From positions 1 through 37,720 of the forward strand of contig JANQEG010000083.1 of NCBI GenBank assembly GCA_028278505.1: DNA of 37,720 bases, read 5' to 3'. Positions 1 through 8,458 of this stretch are shown piece by piece. Within the stretch, counting starts at the first letter, position 1. Each line of letters opens with the position of its first letter. Origin of the DNA: Rhodobiaceae bacterium (GTDB lineage: Bacteria > Pseudomonadota > Alphaproteobacteria > Rhizobiales > JAKPQE01). The position numbers and the translations under genes were made by a program. Under the pieces are notes generated by a model. The model was not told the origin of the DNA and did not search any database. It saw only the letters and a list, made by a program, of their open reading frames with translations.

Positions 1-266
1 ATACCAACCGTCGTGGGATTTGACCCCTCTGACCGGGATGATTTTCCGTCGTGGCACGAAGCGTCCGAGCGCGGTGATGCCATAGCATCATAAGCGAGGC
101 GCGACAAAGCCACGGCGGAAAAGCACCCGGCCTTCGGTGGGCCAAATCGGCCCATCGGGTGCGTTGCGGCGCTTGCCCGATGCCCCACATCGCGCTGCGC
201 GCCGCGCCTGCCCGAATGAACCGATTTGAGCCCATCAGAGGAGTCAAACTCCACGACGGTTGGTAT
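1..266. repeat. Structured inverted-repeat element, copy A (full length)
   Basis: Positions 1-32 pair with 235-266 (29 of 32 complementary), beginning ATACCAACCGTCGTGG. Inside are a second stem (42-55 with 109-122, one G-T wobble), an apical hairpin TGATGC/GCATCA (75-80, 85-90), a third stem GCACCCG/CGGGTGC (123-129, 156-162) enclosing TGGGCC/GGCCCA, and a small hairpin CGATG/CATCG inside the 24-nt core at 172-195. The core is identical to 34616-34639 in copy B. GATTTGA occurs on both sides of the inner part (17-23 and 222-228). No transposase and no convincing coding frame are present. The window begins exactly at the element's left end, so the left flank cannot be judged. Confidence 0.75.
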
Positions 267-387
267 TACGTGCGGCCGCCGGCCGCAGGGCGGCGCGGCC
301 TCGACCGGGCGCAGCATTGCCCATCCACGGCATCGGCGCCGAACAGTGCCGGCTCAGCCGGTCGGTCTCAGAGATTGTCGTGGCCGT
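267..387. other. Gene-free flank downstream of pheA
   Basis: GC-rich spacer between repeat copy A and the pheA stop codon. It contains short GC palindromes such as GCGGCC/GGCCGC near 272-286. No T-run follows them in the pheA direction, so I do not call a terminator. No gene is seen. Confidence 0.5.
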
Positions 388-1266
388 CTACCGCTCCATG
401 CGGCGGAACGGATGCGACGGATAGACGCCGAGAATCTTCATGTGCGAGCAGAAGAACTGCGCCTCTTCCAGCGCCAACGCCACGGCGCGCTCGTCCGGAT
501 GGCCCTCGATTTCGGCATAGAACTGGGTGGCGCTGAACGCGCCGCCGATCATATAGCTTTCCAGCTTCACCATGTTGATGTTGTTGGTGGCGAATCCGCC
601 CATCGCCTTGTAGAGCGCCGCCGGCACGTTGCGGACGCGGAACACGAAGCTGGTCAGCGCCGGGCCGGCATGCATGTCGGCCTCGATCTTCTGCCGCGAC
701 AGGATCAGGAACCGCGTGGTGTTGTGCTCGGCGTCCTCGATGTTGTGGGCGAGGATGTCGAGACCGTAGATCTCGCCGGCAAGCGCCGAGGCGATGGCGC
801 CGTGGCTCGGATCGGCGGCGGCGGCCACCTGCGCCGCCGAGCCGGCGGTGTCGGCGCCGACGATCGTCTTCAGTCCGTGCTCGCGGATGAAGTTGCGGCA
901 CTGGCCGAGCGCCACGGTGTGGCTGTGCACGGCGGTCAGCCCGGCAATTTCGGCGCCCGGCGGCGCCATAAGCTGCAGGCGGATGCGCAGGAAATGCTCG
1001 CCGATGATGTAAAGGCCCGATTCCGGCAGCAGATGATGCACGTCGGCGATCCGGCCGTAGAGCGAATTGTCGATCGGGATCATCGCCCGCCTAGCGGTGC
1101 CCTGTTTGACCGCCTGGAACGCGTCTTCGAAGGTCGGCGCCGGCAACGGTTGCATATCCGGGAAGACCTCCCGGCAGGCCTGGTGCGAGAAGGCGCCGCG
1201 CTCGCCCTGAAAGGTGATGCGGTCGGCGGCTGCGGTCTCGCCGCCGTCGGCAGTGTGCGTTGTCAT
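388..1266 (-). CDS. pheA: Prephenate dehydratase
   Basis: Converts prephenate to phenylpyruvate, the committed step to phenylalanine, in the cytoplasm. The 292-residue protein has the monofunctional layout: a catalytic domain (about 15-195) followed by an ACT regulatory domain (about 200-285). The catalytic motif NTTRF is at 182-186 (TTR at 183-185), and [12 protein letters not shown] at 19-30 is the typical start of the fold. The ACT domain carries KLESYMIGG where many bacterial enzymes have ESRP. This is the phenylalanine-binding position, and feedback inhibition by phenylalanine is known for the family. No chorismate mutase domain is fused. The ATG start overlaps the kdsB stop as ATGA, so the two genes are probably translationally coupled, a common arrangement in Rhizobiales. 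Confidence 0.95.
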   Translation of the reverse strand: MTTHTADGGETAAADRITFQGERGAFSHQACREVFPDMQPLPAPTFEDAFQAVKQGTARRAMIPIDNSLYGRIADVHHLLPESGLYIIGEHFLRIRLQLMAPPGAEIAGLTAVHSHTVALGQCRNFIREHGLKTIVGADTAGSAAQVAAAADPSHGAIASALAGEIYGLDILAHNIEDAEHNTTRFLILSRQKIEADMHAGPALTSFVFRVRNVPAALYKAMGGFATNNINMVKLESYMIGGAFSATQFYAEIEGHPDERAVALALEEAQFFCSHMKILGVYPSHPFRRMER

Positions 1267-2009
1267 GTCGGTTGTCCGAGGATTTGGCGAGCCCGTTCCA
1301 ATTCGGCGGGAGTATCGACGCCGAGGGGAACCGAGTCAACGAGGCTGACATCGATGCGCATGCCGGCCTCCAGCGCCCGCAACTGTTCGAGCCGCTCGCG
1401 CCGTTCGAGCGGCGACGGCGGCAGCGCGACGAAACGGGAAAGCGCGGGCCGGCGATAGGCGTAAAGGCCGATGTGATGATAGAGCGGCCCCTCGCCCCAG
1501 GGCGCCGTCGCGCGGGTGAAATAGAGCGCCCGCAGCCGGCCCGGCGCGACAATGCTGCCGACAACCTTGACCACGTTCGGATCGTCGCGCTCCTCATCGC
1601 GCACGATTTCGGCGGCGAGGGTGGCGATGTCGACGGCGGCATCGGAGAGCGGCGCCACCGCGGCGCGGATCGTCTCCGGCGAAATCGTCGGCAGATCGCC
1701 CTGGACGTTGACGACCATATCCACGGCGCCATCGGCATCGATCACGTTGAGCGCCTCGAAGATGCGGTCGGAGCCCGACGGGTGATCGGCCGCGGTCATC
1801 ACCGCGCGGCCGCCTTCCGCCTCCACCGCGGCGGCGATCTCGGCCGAATCGGTGGCGACCGCCACAGGGCCGATTTCCGCGGCGACCGCCCGCCGCCAGA
1901 CCTGCACGATCATCGGCACGTCGCCGATCATCGCCAGCGGCTTGCCCGGCAGCCGGGTCGAGGCCATGCGGGCCGGGATCAGCACCAGGGTCGATTGCGG
2001 CGTCGGCAC
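1263..2009 (-). CDS. kdsB: 3-deoxy-manno-octulosonate cytidylyltransferase (CMP-KDO synthetase)
   Basis: Activates KDO with CTP to CMP-KDO for the inner core of lipopolysaccharide, in the cytoplasm. At 248 residues it has the usual family length. The nucleotide-binding start [17 protein letters not shown] (about 9-25), the QGD motif in [10 protein letters not shown] (about 100), and [12 protein letters not shown] in the second half are all present. The start is GTG at 2009, with AAAGGG about ten bases upstream; no better ATG precedes it. It is the first gene of a two-gene unit with pheA, and its promoter must lie in 2010-2344, which also holds repeat copy C. Its presence indicates a Gram-negative organism with KDO-containing LPS. 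Confidence 0.95.
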   Translation of the reverse strand: MPTPQSTLVLIPARMASTRLPGKPLAMIGDVPMIVQVWRRAVAAEIGPVAVATDSAEIAAAVEAEGGRAVMTAADHPSGSDRIFEALNVIDADGAVDMVVNVQGDLPTISPETIRAAVAPLSDAAVDIATLAAEIVRDEERDDPNVVKVVGSIVAPGRLRALYFTRATAPWGEGPLYHHIGLYAYRRPALSRFVALPPSPLERRERLEQLRALEAGMRIDVSLVDSVPLGVDTPAELERARQILGQPT

Positions 2010-2344
2010 GATTCGGCAACCCTTTGTAAATGTTCCTTATGGGCGATGCTTATAGGTGTTGCCGGCGCGTTGCGAAAGGCTTCAGAGCATTGCTCGAGAC
2101 CGCTTCGGCTTGCCGCCTCGCGCCGTTTGACCATAGGCCCGGTATGATCGTGCGCGACGCGGCGCGGCCTGGTCGCAAAATCGCGGCGTCAGAAGGGTTC
2201 ACACAAGTCTTGAAAGGTTCTAAGGTCCGCGCCGTTGACGCGGAACGGGCACCGGCGCCGATGCGGCCGGCCTTTACCCTTCCGAAGTTCCCGCCAGATG
2301 GGCGGGAATTGAACCGTTTCTGTCGGGAACCGGAGCGCGAACGG
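2010..2344. other. Divergent intergenic region kdsB / cytochrome c
   Basis: These 335 bases separate kdsB (minus) from the cytochrome c gene (plus) and must hold both promoters. About a third is a partial copy of the structured repeat family (2116-2221, listed separately). The AT-richer stretch at 2026-2055 beside kdsB is the likeliest place for its promoter, but I see no clear -35/-10 pair. Confidence 0.4.
2116..2221 (-). repeat. Partial copy C of the structured repeat family
   Basis: Read on the minus strand, this stretch aligns almost without gaps to the left half of copy B (34443-34543). It matches the terminal AGA[AG]CCTTTCA start, TTCTGACG, GCGATTTTGCG, and the apical hairpin CATA-CCGGG-TATG. 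I estimate about 75 percent identity. The 24-nt core and right half present in A and B are missing, so this copy is truncated or decayed. It lies between kdsB and the cytochrome c gene. Confidence 0.65.
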
Positions 2345-2893
2345 ATGGACTCTTTCGAATGGACCAAGATCGCCGGGGCCGGGCTCGGCTCGTTGCTGAT
2401 GGCGCTGCTCCTGAGCTGGCTTGCGGACGTCACCTTCGCGGTGGCCGAGCCGGAACAGCCGGGCTTCGAGATCGCGCTGCTGGAAAGCGGCGATGACGAC
2501 GCATCGAGCGCCAGCGAAGCGGCCGATGAAATCGCCTCGATCGGCAGTCGGCTCGCCGTCGCCGACATCGCCGCCGGCGAGAAGGTGTTCAAGAAATGCG
2601 TGGCCTGCCACACCGTCGACAATGGCGGCGCGAACAAGGTCGGCCCCAATCTCTGGGGCGTTGTCGGTCGCACGAAGGCGACAAAGGACGGCTTCAAGTA
2701 TTCAGCGGTGCTACAGGACATCGGCGGCGAATGGACGTTCGAGGATCTCGATCACTTCCTGACCAAGCCGAAGGCGTTCGCCAAGGGAACGACGATGGCG
2801 TTCGCCGGCCTGAAGAAGCCGGACGACCGGGCCGCACTGATCGGTTGGCTCAACGCCCAGTCGGACGCGCCGCTGGCGATCCCCGCCGAGTGA
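2345..2893 (+). CDS. Membrane-anchored class I cytochrome c (CycM-like)
   Basis: Periplasmic electron carrier held by an N-terminal membrane segment (about residues 8-33, an uncleaved signal-anchor), followed by an acidic, low-complexity linker (about 36-70) and a cytochrome c domain (about 74-175). The heme site CVACH is at 85-89, and the probable distal ligand Met151 lies in KGTTMAFAGL. GPNLWGVVGR is the usual class I loop. The 182-residue length fits the CycM/c552 type that passes electrons to terminal oxidases. I chose ATG 2345 because it places the membrane segment at the N terminus; the frame is open further upstream but runs through repeat copy C. A strong terminator follows. It could accept electrons from periplasmic dehydrogenases, but nothing here shows which. 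Confidence 0.9.
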   Translation: MDSFEWTKIAGAGLGSLLMALLLSWLADVTFAVAEPEQPGFEIALLESGDDDASSASEAADEIASIGSRLAVADIAAGEKVFKKCVACHTVDNGGANKVGPNLWGVVGRTKATKDGFKYSAVLQDIGGEWTFEDLDHFLTKPKAFAKGTTMAFAGLKKPDDRAALIGWLNAQSDAPLAIPAE

Positions 2894-2920
2894 CGGCGGC
2901 GACATTTCCAGGTTTTGCAA

Positions 2921-2945
2921 GGCCGGGCCCCTGCCCGGCCTTTTT
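2921..2945 (+). terminator. Rho-independent terminator of the cytochrome c gene
   Basis: Perfect 8-bp stem GGCCGGGC/GCCCGGCC with loop CCCT, followed directly by TTTTT (2941-2945). It lies 28 bases after the stop codon. Confidence 0.9.
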
Positions 2946-3089
2946 CGTTTCCGGTCGGCGCCGCGAAATGTGACTGATTTGTCATCTCCAAGGTCTGGAA
3001 ATCGCCACGAAAACCATCGACAGTGCGGGGAACGCTTTGGCTAGGCGGCCGTGAAAATGTCGCCGCGGACGATCCCGGGAGAAATGCCG

Positions 3090-4952
3090 ATGAAAGCGAT
3101 CCTTGCCGCGCTCGCTCTGTCGCTCATCGCCGTCACGGCGGCGGCCCAGGAGACGGGCGGCGATGGAGCGGCCGCCGCGCCGCCCTGGCGGCACGCCACC
3201 GCGCTCATCGGCGAGCCGAAATATCCGGCCGGTTTCAAGCATTTCGACTATGTCGATCCGAACGCGCCGAAGGGCGGTCTGGCGCGATTGTCGGATACCG
3301 GCACGTTCGATTCCCTCAATTTCCTGATTCCGCGCGGCAACACCCCGCTCGGCCTCGGCCTCGTCTATGAGACGCTGATGGACTCATCGGCCGACGAAGC
3401 CTCGACAATGTACGGCCTCATCGCCGAGGCGCTGCGCTATCCGGACGATTATTCTTCCGTGACCTTCCGCCTCGACCCGCAAGCACGCTGGCATGACGGC
3501 AGGCCGATCACCCCCGACGACGTGGTCTGGTCGTTCAAGATGCTGACCGAGCACAATCCGCAGCAGGCGTTCTATTACGGCCACGTGACCAAAGCGGAGG
3601 TTAGCGGCGAGCGCGAGGTGACGTTTACCTTCGATGCGCCGGGAAACCGGGAACTGCCGCATATTGTCGGCCAGCTCACCGTACTGCCCAAGCACTGGTG
3701 GGAAGGCACGGACGCAGACGGCAACAGGCGCGACATCACCGCCGGCACGCTGGAGCCGCCGCTCGGCTCCGGGCCCTACCGGATCAAGGCGGTCAATCCC
3801 GGCCGCTCGATCACCTATGAGCGGGTCTCCGACTATTGGGCCGGGAACCTGCCGGTCAGCGTCGGCCGGCACAATTTCGGCGAAATCCGCTACGAGTATT
3901 TCCGCGATCAGACCGTCGAGCTCGAAGCGTTCAAGGCCGATCAGTTCGACTGGCGGACGGAAACCACCGCCAAGGTGTGGGCGACGGCTTACGACTTTCC
4001 CGCCGTCGATGACGGCCGCGTCGTCAAGGAGCTTTTTCCCGAGCGCGGCCGCGGCATCATGGTCGGCTTCATCCCCAATATGCGCCGGGAAAAATTCCAG
4101 GACCCCCGCGTCCGCCGCGCGCTTTCCTACGCCTTCGATTTCGAGGAGATGAATCGGACGATCTTTTACAATCAGTATGAGCGGATCGATTCCTATTTCT
4201 ACGGCACCGACCTTGCCGCCTCGGGCCTGCCCGAAGGCGGCGAACTCGACATCCTGGAGACGGTACGCGGCGCGGTTCCCGAAGAGGTGTTCACCACCCC
4301 ATTCACCAATCCGGCCGCGCCCGACCGCAATGCGCTGCGCAACAATCTGCGCGAGGCGGTCCGGCTGTTCACCGAGGCCGGCTATGAATTCCGCGACGGC
4401 AAGATGGTCGAAGCCGACACCGGCACGCCGTTCACCGTCGAATATTTGCTGAACGGCCCGAGTTTCGAAAAGGTCGCGCTGCGCTACCGCGAGACGCTGT
4501 CGCGCATCGGCATCGAAATGGCCGTCCGCATGGTCGATTCCTCGCAATATGTGAACCGGGTCCGCTCCGGCGATTTCGATCTGATCTACACCGGCTGGGC
4601 GCAGTCGCTGTCGCCGGGCAACGAGCAGAGGGACTTTTTCGGCTCCAAGGCCGCCGACCGGCCCGGCGCGCGCAATTGGGGCGGCATCAAGAACGAGGCC
4701 GTCGATAAGCTCATCGAGCGCCTGGTCTTCGCCACCGGTCGCGAGGATCTGATCGCCGCCACCCGCGCGCTCGACCGGGTGCTCCTCTGGAACCATTACG
4801 TGGTCCCCGGCTGGACCCTGCCGAAATCCCGCACCGCGCGGTGGGACCGCTTCGGCCGGCCGGAAACCCTGCCCTATTACAACGAGCCCGGCTTCCCCGA
4901 CGTCTGGTGGTACGACGCCGAACGCGCGGCAAAGACCGGAGCGCCGCGATGA
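3090..4952 (+). CDS. Extracellular solute-binding protein, family 5 (YejA-like), Sec-exported
   Basis: Periplasmic binding protein of a peptide-type ABC importer. The 620-residue product starts with a Sec signal peptide, MKAILAALALSLIAVTAAAQ, probably cut after the AAA-Q region. The mature part has the large SBP_bac_5 layout: the opening KYPAGFKHFDYVDPNAPKGG typical of YejA-like proteins, the GSGPYRI motif near residue 225, and a C-terminal lobe rich in aromatics. ATG 3090 is preferred over upstream in-frame ATGs because GGGAGA (3077-3082) is well spaced for it and the signal peptide then starts the protein. It is the first gene of the transporter operon and is clearly paralogous to the next binding protein. 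The family binds oligopeptides and, in enterobacteria, microcin C-like compounds; the ligand here is unknown. Confidence 0.9.
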   Translation: MKAILAALALSLIAVTAAAQETGGDGAAAAPPWRHATALIGEPKYPAGFKHFDYVDPNAPKGGLARLSDTGTFDSLNFLIPRGNTPLGLGLVYETLMDSSADEASTMYGLIAEALRYPDDYSSVTFRLDPQARWHDGRPITPDDVVWSFKMLTEHNPQQAFYYGHVTKAEVSGEREVTFTFDAPGNRELPHIVGQLTVLPKHWWEGTDADGNRRDITAGTLEPPLGSGPYRIKAVNPGRSITYERVSDYWAGNLPVSVGRHNFGEIRYEYFRDQTVELEAFKADQFDWRTETTAKVWATAYDFPAVDDGRVVKELFPERGRGIMVGFIPNMRREKFQDPRVRRALSYAFDFEEMNRTIFYNQYERIDSYFYGTDLAASGLPEGGELDILETVRGAVPEEVFTTPFTNPAAPDRNALRNNLREAVRLFTEAGYEFRDGKMVEADTGTPFTVEYLLNGPSFEKVALRYRETLSRIGIEMAVRMVDSSQYVNRVRSGDFDLIYTGWAQSLSPGNEQRDFFGSKAADRPGARNWGGIKNEAVDKLIERLVFATGREDLIAATRALDRVLLWNHYVVPGWTLPKSRTARWDRFGRPETLPYYNEPGFPDVWWYDAERAAKTGAPR

Positions 4953-4994
4953 CGACGCCGTCTGCGTATCGGGATGGGGCTGGGGTTGCACACC

Positions 4995-5114
4995 GTCCCC
5001 GCGAAAGCGGGGACCCATTGCCCGGATCGGTTCGGTATGTCGGCTGCCGGTTGTCAACGCCACTATCGAAAACACCCTTCGGCAAACGCCAATGGACGCC
5101 CGCTTTCGCGGGCG
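4995..5114. repeat. Palindrome pair 1 with CCATTG/CCAATGG tags
   Basis: The left unit is the stem GTCCCCGC/GCGGGGAC with a GAAA loop (4995-5014), followed by CCATTG. The right unit is CCAATGG (5089-5095) followed by the stem CGCCCGC/GCGGGCG with loop TTTC (5097-5114). The two units face each other across about 70 bases, between the two binding-protein genes. The same layout recurs at 33000-33114 and 37363-37479. It resembles the paired palindromes (BIME-like) of intergenic bacterial repeats, and may stabilise or process the upstream transcript. Confidence 0.7.
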
Positions 5115-5178
5115 ACGTGGGGAAGACATCCGCGGTCCATATTCGAACGATTCTGCGCTCCAGCTCCGAGGCGCCAAG

Positions 5179-7059
5179 ATGAGCGTCCGCGCAAAGCAGG
5201 ACGGCATCAACCGGCGAACCGTCCTCAAGATTGCCGCCGCTACCGCCATCGTGTCCGGCCTCGGGCGCCGCGCATTCGCCAGCGACACCACCGGCCGCCA
5301 CGGCCTCTCCGTCTTCGGCGATCTCAAATATCCGCCGGGCTTTGCTCATTTCGACTATGTCGATCCGGATGCGCCGAAGGGCGGCAAGCTGGTCCGCACC
5401 GCCGCCGACTGGGCCTACAATCAGGGCCCGCTCACCTTCAACACGCTGAACGGTTTCGTGCTCAAGGGCGACGCGCCGCCGCGTATCGAACTCGTCTTCG
5501 ACAGCCTGATGGTGCGCGCCCTCGACGAGCCCGACGCGGTCTACGGCCTGCTTGCCGAAAGCGTCGACATTGCCGATGACGGCACGCTCCACCGGTTCCG
5601 CCTGCGCGCCGAGGCGCGGTTTCATGACGGCACGCCGGTGACCGCCGACGACGTCGCCTTCTCGCTCAACCTGTTGAAGGAAAAGGGCCATCCGACGATC
5701 GGCCAGACCATTCGCGACATGCGCGTTGCCGAGGCCGAGGATGACCGGACCGCGCTCATCCGGTTCGCCCCCGGCCGCGCCCGCGACCTGCCGCTGATCG
5801 TTGCCGATCTGCCGATATTTCCCAAAGCCTATTGGGCCGGCCGCGATTTCGAGGCGGCGACGCTGGAGCCGCCGCTCGGCTCCGGGCCCTACCGGATCGG
5901 CCGCTTCGATGTCGGCCGCTTCATCGAATATGAGCGCGTGCCGGACTATTGGGCCCGCGACCTGCCGGTCAAGCGCGGCCACCACAATTTCGATGTGGTC
6001 CGCATCGAGTTCTATCGCGATAGCGACGTCTCGTTCGAGGCCTTCAAGAAGGGCGGGCTCAATTTCCGCGAGGAATTCTCCTCGAAAACCTGGTCGACGG
6101 GCTATGATTTTCCCGCCTTCGCCGACGGCCGCGTCAAGCGCACCAGCTTTCCCGACGACCGGCCGTCCGGCGCGCAAGGGTTCTTCCTCAATGTCAGGCG
6201 GCCGAAGCTCGCCGACCCAAAGGTCCGCGAGGCGCTGATCCACGCCTTCGATTTCGAATGGTCGAACGCGACCCTCTTTTACGGGCTCTACAGCCGCACG
6301 CGGTCGTTCTTCGACAACTCGGAGATGATGGCCGAGGGACCGCCCTCGGCCGATGAACTGGCGCTGCTCGAGCCCTTTCGCGACCGGCTGCCTGCGGAAG
6401 TCTTCGGCGCGCCGTTCCTGCCGCCGGTCTCCGACGGCTCGGGCCAGGACCGCACTCTGCTGCGCGAGGCCGACCGGCTGTTGCGCGAGGCCGGCTACGC
6501 GGTATCCGGCGGCGTTCGCCGCGACGCGACCGGGGCGCCGTTCACCCTTGAATTCCTTTCCGATTCGCCGCTTTTTGAGCGGATCGTTCAGCCCTATGGC
6601 CGCAATCTCAAGCTGCTCGGCATCGACTCCAGCTTCCGCCGGGTCGATTCGGCCCAGTACCAGTCGCGGCTGAAGGATTTCGATTTCGACGTAACGACCC
6701 GGCGCTTTGCGATGGCGCCGACCCCCGGCGAAGGCATCCGCCAGTATTGGGGCTCGGCCGCCGCCGACCAGCCGGGCTCGCCCAACATGTCCGGCATCAA
6801 GGATCCGGTGGTCGACGCTCTCATCGACCGCGTCATCGCCGCCCCGAGCCGCGAAGACCTTGTGGTGGCGACCAGGGCGCTCGACCGGGTGCTGCGCGCC
6901 GGCCGCTACTGGGTGCCGCAATGGTATAAGGCGAGCCACGCCGTCGCCCATTGGGACATGTTCGGCTGGCCGGCGCAAAAACCGCGCTACGACTTTCCCG
7001 TTGAGACCACCTGGTGGTACGACGGGGAGAAGGCCGCGCGAATCGGCAAGGCGGAGTGA
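5179..7059 (+). CDS. Extracellular solute-binding protein, family 5 (YejA-like), probable Tat signal
   Basis: Second periplasmic binding protein of the importer (626 residues), paralogous to the one upstream: both mature parts start KYP[AP]GF.HFDYVDP.APKGG and share LEPPLGSGPYRI and many aromatic positions. Unlike its neighbour, it starts with a twin-arginine-like leader, INRRTVLKIAAATAIVSG, ending near AFAS, which suggests export in folded form. ATG 5179 was chosen because GAGGCG precedes it at a usable distance and it places the leader at the N terminus; the frame stays open upstream through the repeat pair. Two binding proteins feeding one permease pair suggests a widened ligand range. The ligand is not known. 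Confidence 0.9.
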   Translation: MSVRAKQDGINRRTVLKIAAATAIVSGLGRRAFASDTTGRHGLSVFGDLKYPPGFAHFDYVDPDAPKGGKLVRTAADWAYNQGPLTFNTLNGFVLKGDAPPRIELVFDSLMVRALDEPDAVYGLLAESVDIADDGTLHRFRLRAEARFHDGTPVTADDVAFSLNLLKEKGHPTIGQTIRDMRVAEAEDDRTALIRFAPGRARDLPLIVADLPIFPKAYWAGRDFEAATLEPPLGSGPYRIGRFDVGRFIEYERVPDYWARDLPVKRGHHNFDVVRIEFYRDSDVSFEAFKKGGLNFREEFSSKTWSTGYDFPAFADGRVKRTSFPDDRPSGAQGFFLNVRRPKLADPKVREALIHAFDFEWSNATLFYGLYSRTRSFFDNSEMMAEGPPSADELALLEPFRDRLPAEVFGAPFLPPVSDGSGQDRTLLREADRLLREAGYAVSGGVRRDATGAPFTLEFLSDSPLFERIVQPYGRNLKLLGIDSSFRRVDSAQYQSRLKDFDFDVTTRRFAMAPTPGEGIRQYWGSAAADQPGSPNMSGIKDPVVDALIDRVIAAPSREDLVVATRALDRVLRAGRYWVPQWYKASHAVAHWDMFGWPAQKPRYDFPVETTWWYDGEKAARIGKAE

Positions 7060-7340
7060 ATGTGGCGCATGGATCAGGAGATCGCACACTTCTGTGCCGG
7101 ACTTGAATCCGGTGCGATTGCCGCTCGGCACTTCTCCCCTCCCCCTTGTGGGGAGGGGTTGGGGGTGGGGGTCGAAAAGAAACATCGCAGGCATCAGCGT
7201 TCACGGCATCGGCCGATGCATTTGATCCTGGAACCCCCACCCTGTCCCTCCCCACAAGGGGGAGGGAACGATCAAGGTTCCCGTCTTCGTTTCCGCAACC
7301 GCAATTCTTTATCGAAAGGCCTTTGCGGGGAGGCGGCCCG
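7060..7340. other. Intergenic region between second binding protein and permease
   Basis: The 281 bases contain a nested stem directly after the gene: ATCGCAC (7081-7087) with GTGCGAT (7112-7118), enclosing CCGGA/TCCGG. It has no T-run, so it is more likely an mRNA-stabilising or processing hairpin than a terminator. The CCCTCCCC repeat pair (7137-7266) follows. No gene is seen. Such spacers after binding-protein genes often allow more binding protein than permease to be made. Confidence 0.5.
7137..7266. repeat. C/G-rich inverted repeat pair (CCCTCCCC family)
   Basis: The left arm (7137-7172) begins CCCCTCCCCCTTGTGGGGAG and continues with runs of GGGG. The right arm (7233-7266) is its near reverse complement, ending CACAAGGGGGAGGG. 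About 60 bases lie between them. Each arm also contains its own small hairpin around TTGT or ACAA. Related units occur at about 32769-32953. Confidence 0.7.
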
Positions 7341-8453
7341 ATGATCGCCTACATCATCCGACGCCTGCTTTTAATGATCCCGACTCTGTTCGGCATCATG
7401 CTGATGAGCTTCATCATCGTGCAGTTCGCGCCGGGCGGGCCGGTGGAGCGGGTGATCGCCCAGTTGACCGGCACCGATGTTGCCGCCACCACGCGGATCG
7501 GCGGCGGCGGCGGTGATTTCAGCGGCCAGGGGGCCGGTGCCGCCGGGGGCGGCGGCGATGCGGTGACCTCGAAATATCGCGGTGCGCAGGGGCTCGATCC
7601 GGATTTCATCAAAAAGCTGGAGGAGCAATTCGGCTTCGATAAGCCGGCCCATGAACGCTTTTTCCTGATGGTGTGGAACTATGCCCGCTTCGATTTCGGC
7701 GAGAGCTATTTCCGCGACATCTCGGTCATTGACCTGATCCTGGAAAAAATGCCGGTGTCGATTTCGCTCGGCCTGTGGATGACGCTCCTGTCCTACGGCA
7801 TATCGATCCCGCTCGGCATCGCCAAGGCGGTGCGCGACGGCTCGCGCTTCGATATCTGGACCAGCGTCGTCATCGTCATCGGCTATGCCATTCCGGGCTT
7901 TCTGTTCGCGATCCTGCTGATCGTGCTTTTCGCCGGCGGTTCGTTCTTCGATCTCTTTCCTCTGCGCGGCCTCTTTTCCGACAATTGGGACGAACTGCCC
8001 TGGTGGCAGAAGATCGCCGACTATTTCTGGCATCTGGCGCTGCCGCTTTTCGCCATGGCGCTGTCGGCCTTTGCGACGACGACGCTGCTGACCAAGAATT
8101 CGTTCCTCGATGAAATCCGCAAGCAATACGTCCAGACCGCCCGCGCCAAGGGTCTGACCGAGCGCCAGGTGCTCTACGGCCACGTCTTCCGCAACGCCAT
8201 GCTGATCGTCATTGCCGGCTTCCCGGGCGCCTTCATCTCCGCCTTCTTCGCCGGCTCGCTCCTGATCGAGACCATCTTCTCGCTCGACGGCCTCGGCCTG
8301 CTCGGCTACGAGACCATTGTCGGCCGCGACTATCCGGTGGTCTTCGCCACCCTCTACATCTTCTCGCTGATGGGGCTGGTGGTGAACCTCATCTCCGACG
8401 TCACCTATATGTGGATCGATCCGCGGATCGATTTCGAAGCCCGGTCGGTGTGA
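7341..8453 (+). CDS. yejB: ABC transporter permease, YejB-like
   Basis: First inner-membrane subunit of the importer (370 residues). It starts [20 protein letters not shown], the typical DppB/YejB opening helix, followed by a periplasmic loop with an unusually glycine-rich stretch (about 50-75). About five further membrane segments follow, and the EAA-type loop that contacts the ATPase is [19 protein letters not shown] (about 265-285). ATG 7341 follows a strong GGGGAGG; the frame is open upstream through repeats but has no better start. It ends six bases before the next permease. The gene symbol rests on family resemblance and on the neighbouring yejE- and yejF-like genes. Confidence 0.9.
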   Translation: MIAYIIRRLLLMIPTLFGIMLMSFIIVQFAPGGPVERVIAQLTGTDVAATTRIGGGGGDFSGQGAGAAGGGGDAVTSKYRGAQGLDPDFIKKLEEQFGFDKPAHERFFLMVWNYARFDFGESYFRDISVIDLILEKMPVSISLGLWMTLLSYGISIPLGIAKAVRDGSRFDIWTSVVIVIGYAIPGFLFAILLIVLFAGGSFFDLFPLRGLFSDNWDELPWWQKIADYFWHLALPLFAMALSAFATTTLLTKNSFLDEIRKQYVQTARAKGLTERQVLYGHVFRNAMLIVIAGFPGAFISAFFAGSLLIETIFSLDGLGLLGYETIVGRDYPVVFATLYIFSLMGLVVNLISDVTYMWIDPRIDFEARSV

Positions 8454-8458
8454 GATCG

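Noticed and set aside
1-266. Protein-coding gene within repeat copy A (short frames at 159-536 and 226-1458)
   Set aside because: The frames run across the inverted repeats and antisense to pheA, with no domain or ribosome-binding site.
7081-7118. Intrinsic terminator after the second binding-protein gene
   Set aside because: The stem is good, but no T-run follows and the permease genes downstream belong to the same transporter.
4711-7194. An 827-codon minus-strand frame over the second binding protein
   Set aside because: It has no motif and no ribosome-binding site, while the plus strand has a signal peptide and family-wide motifs.
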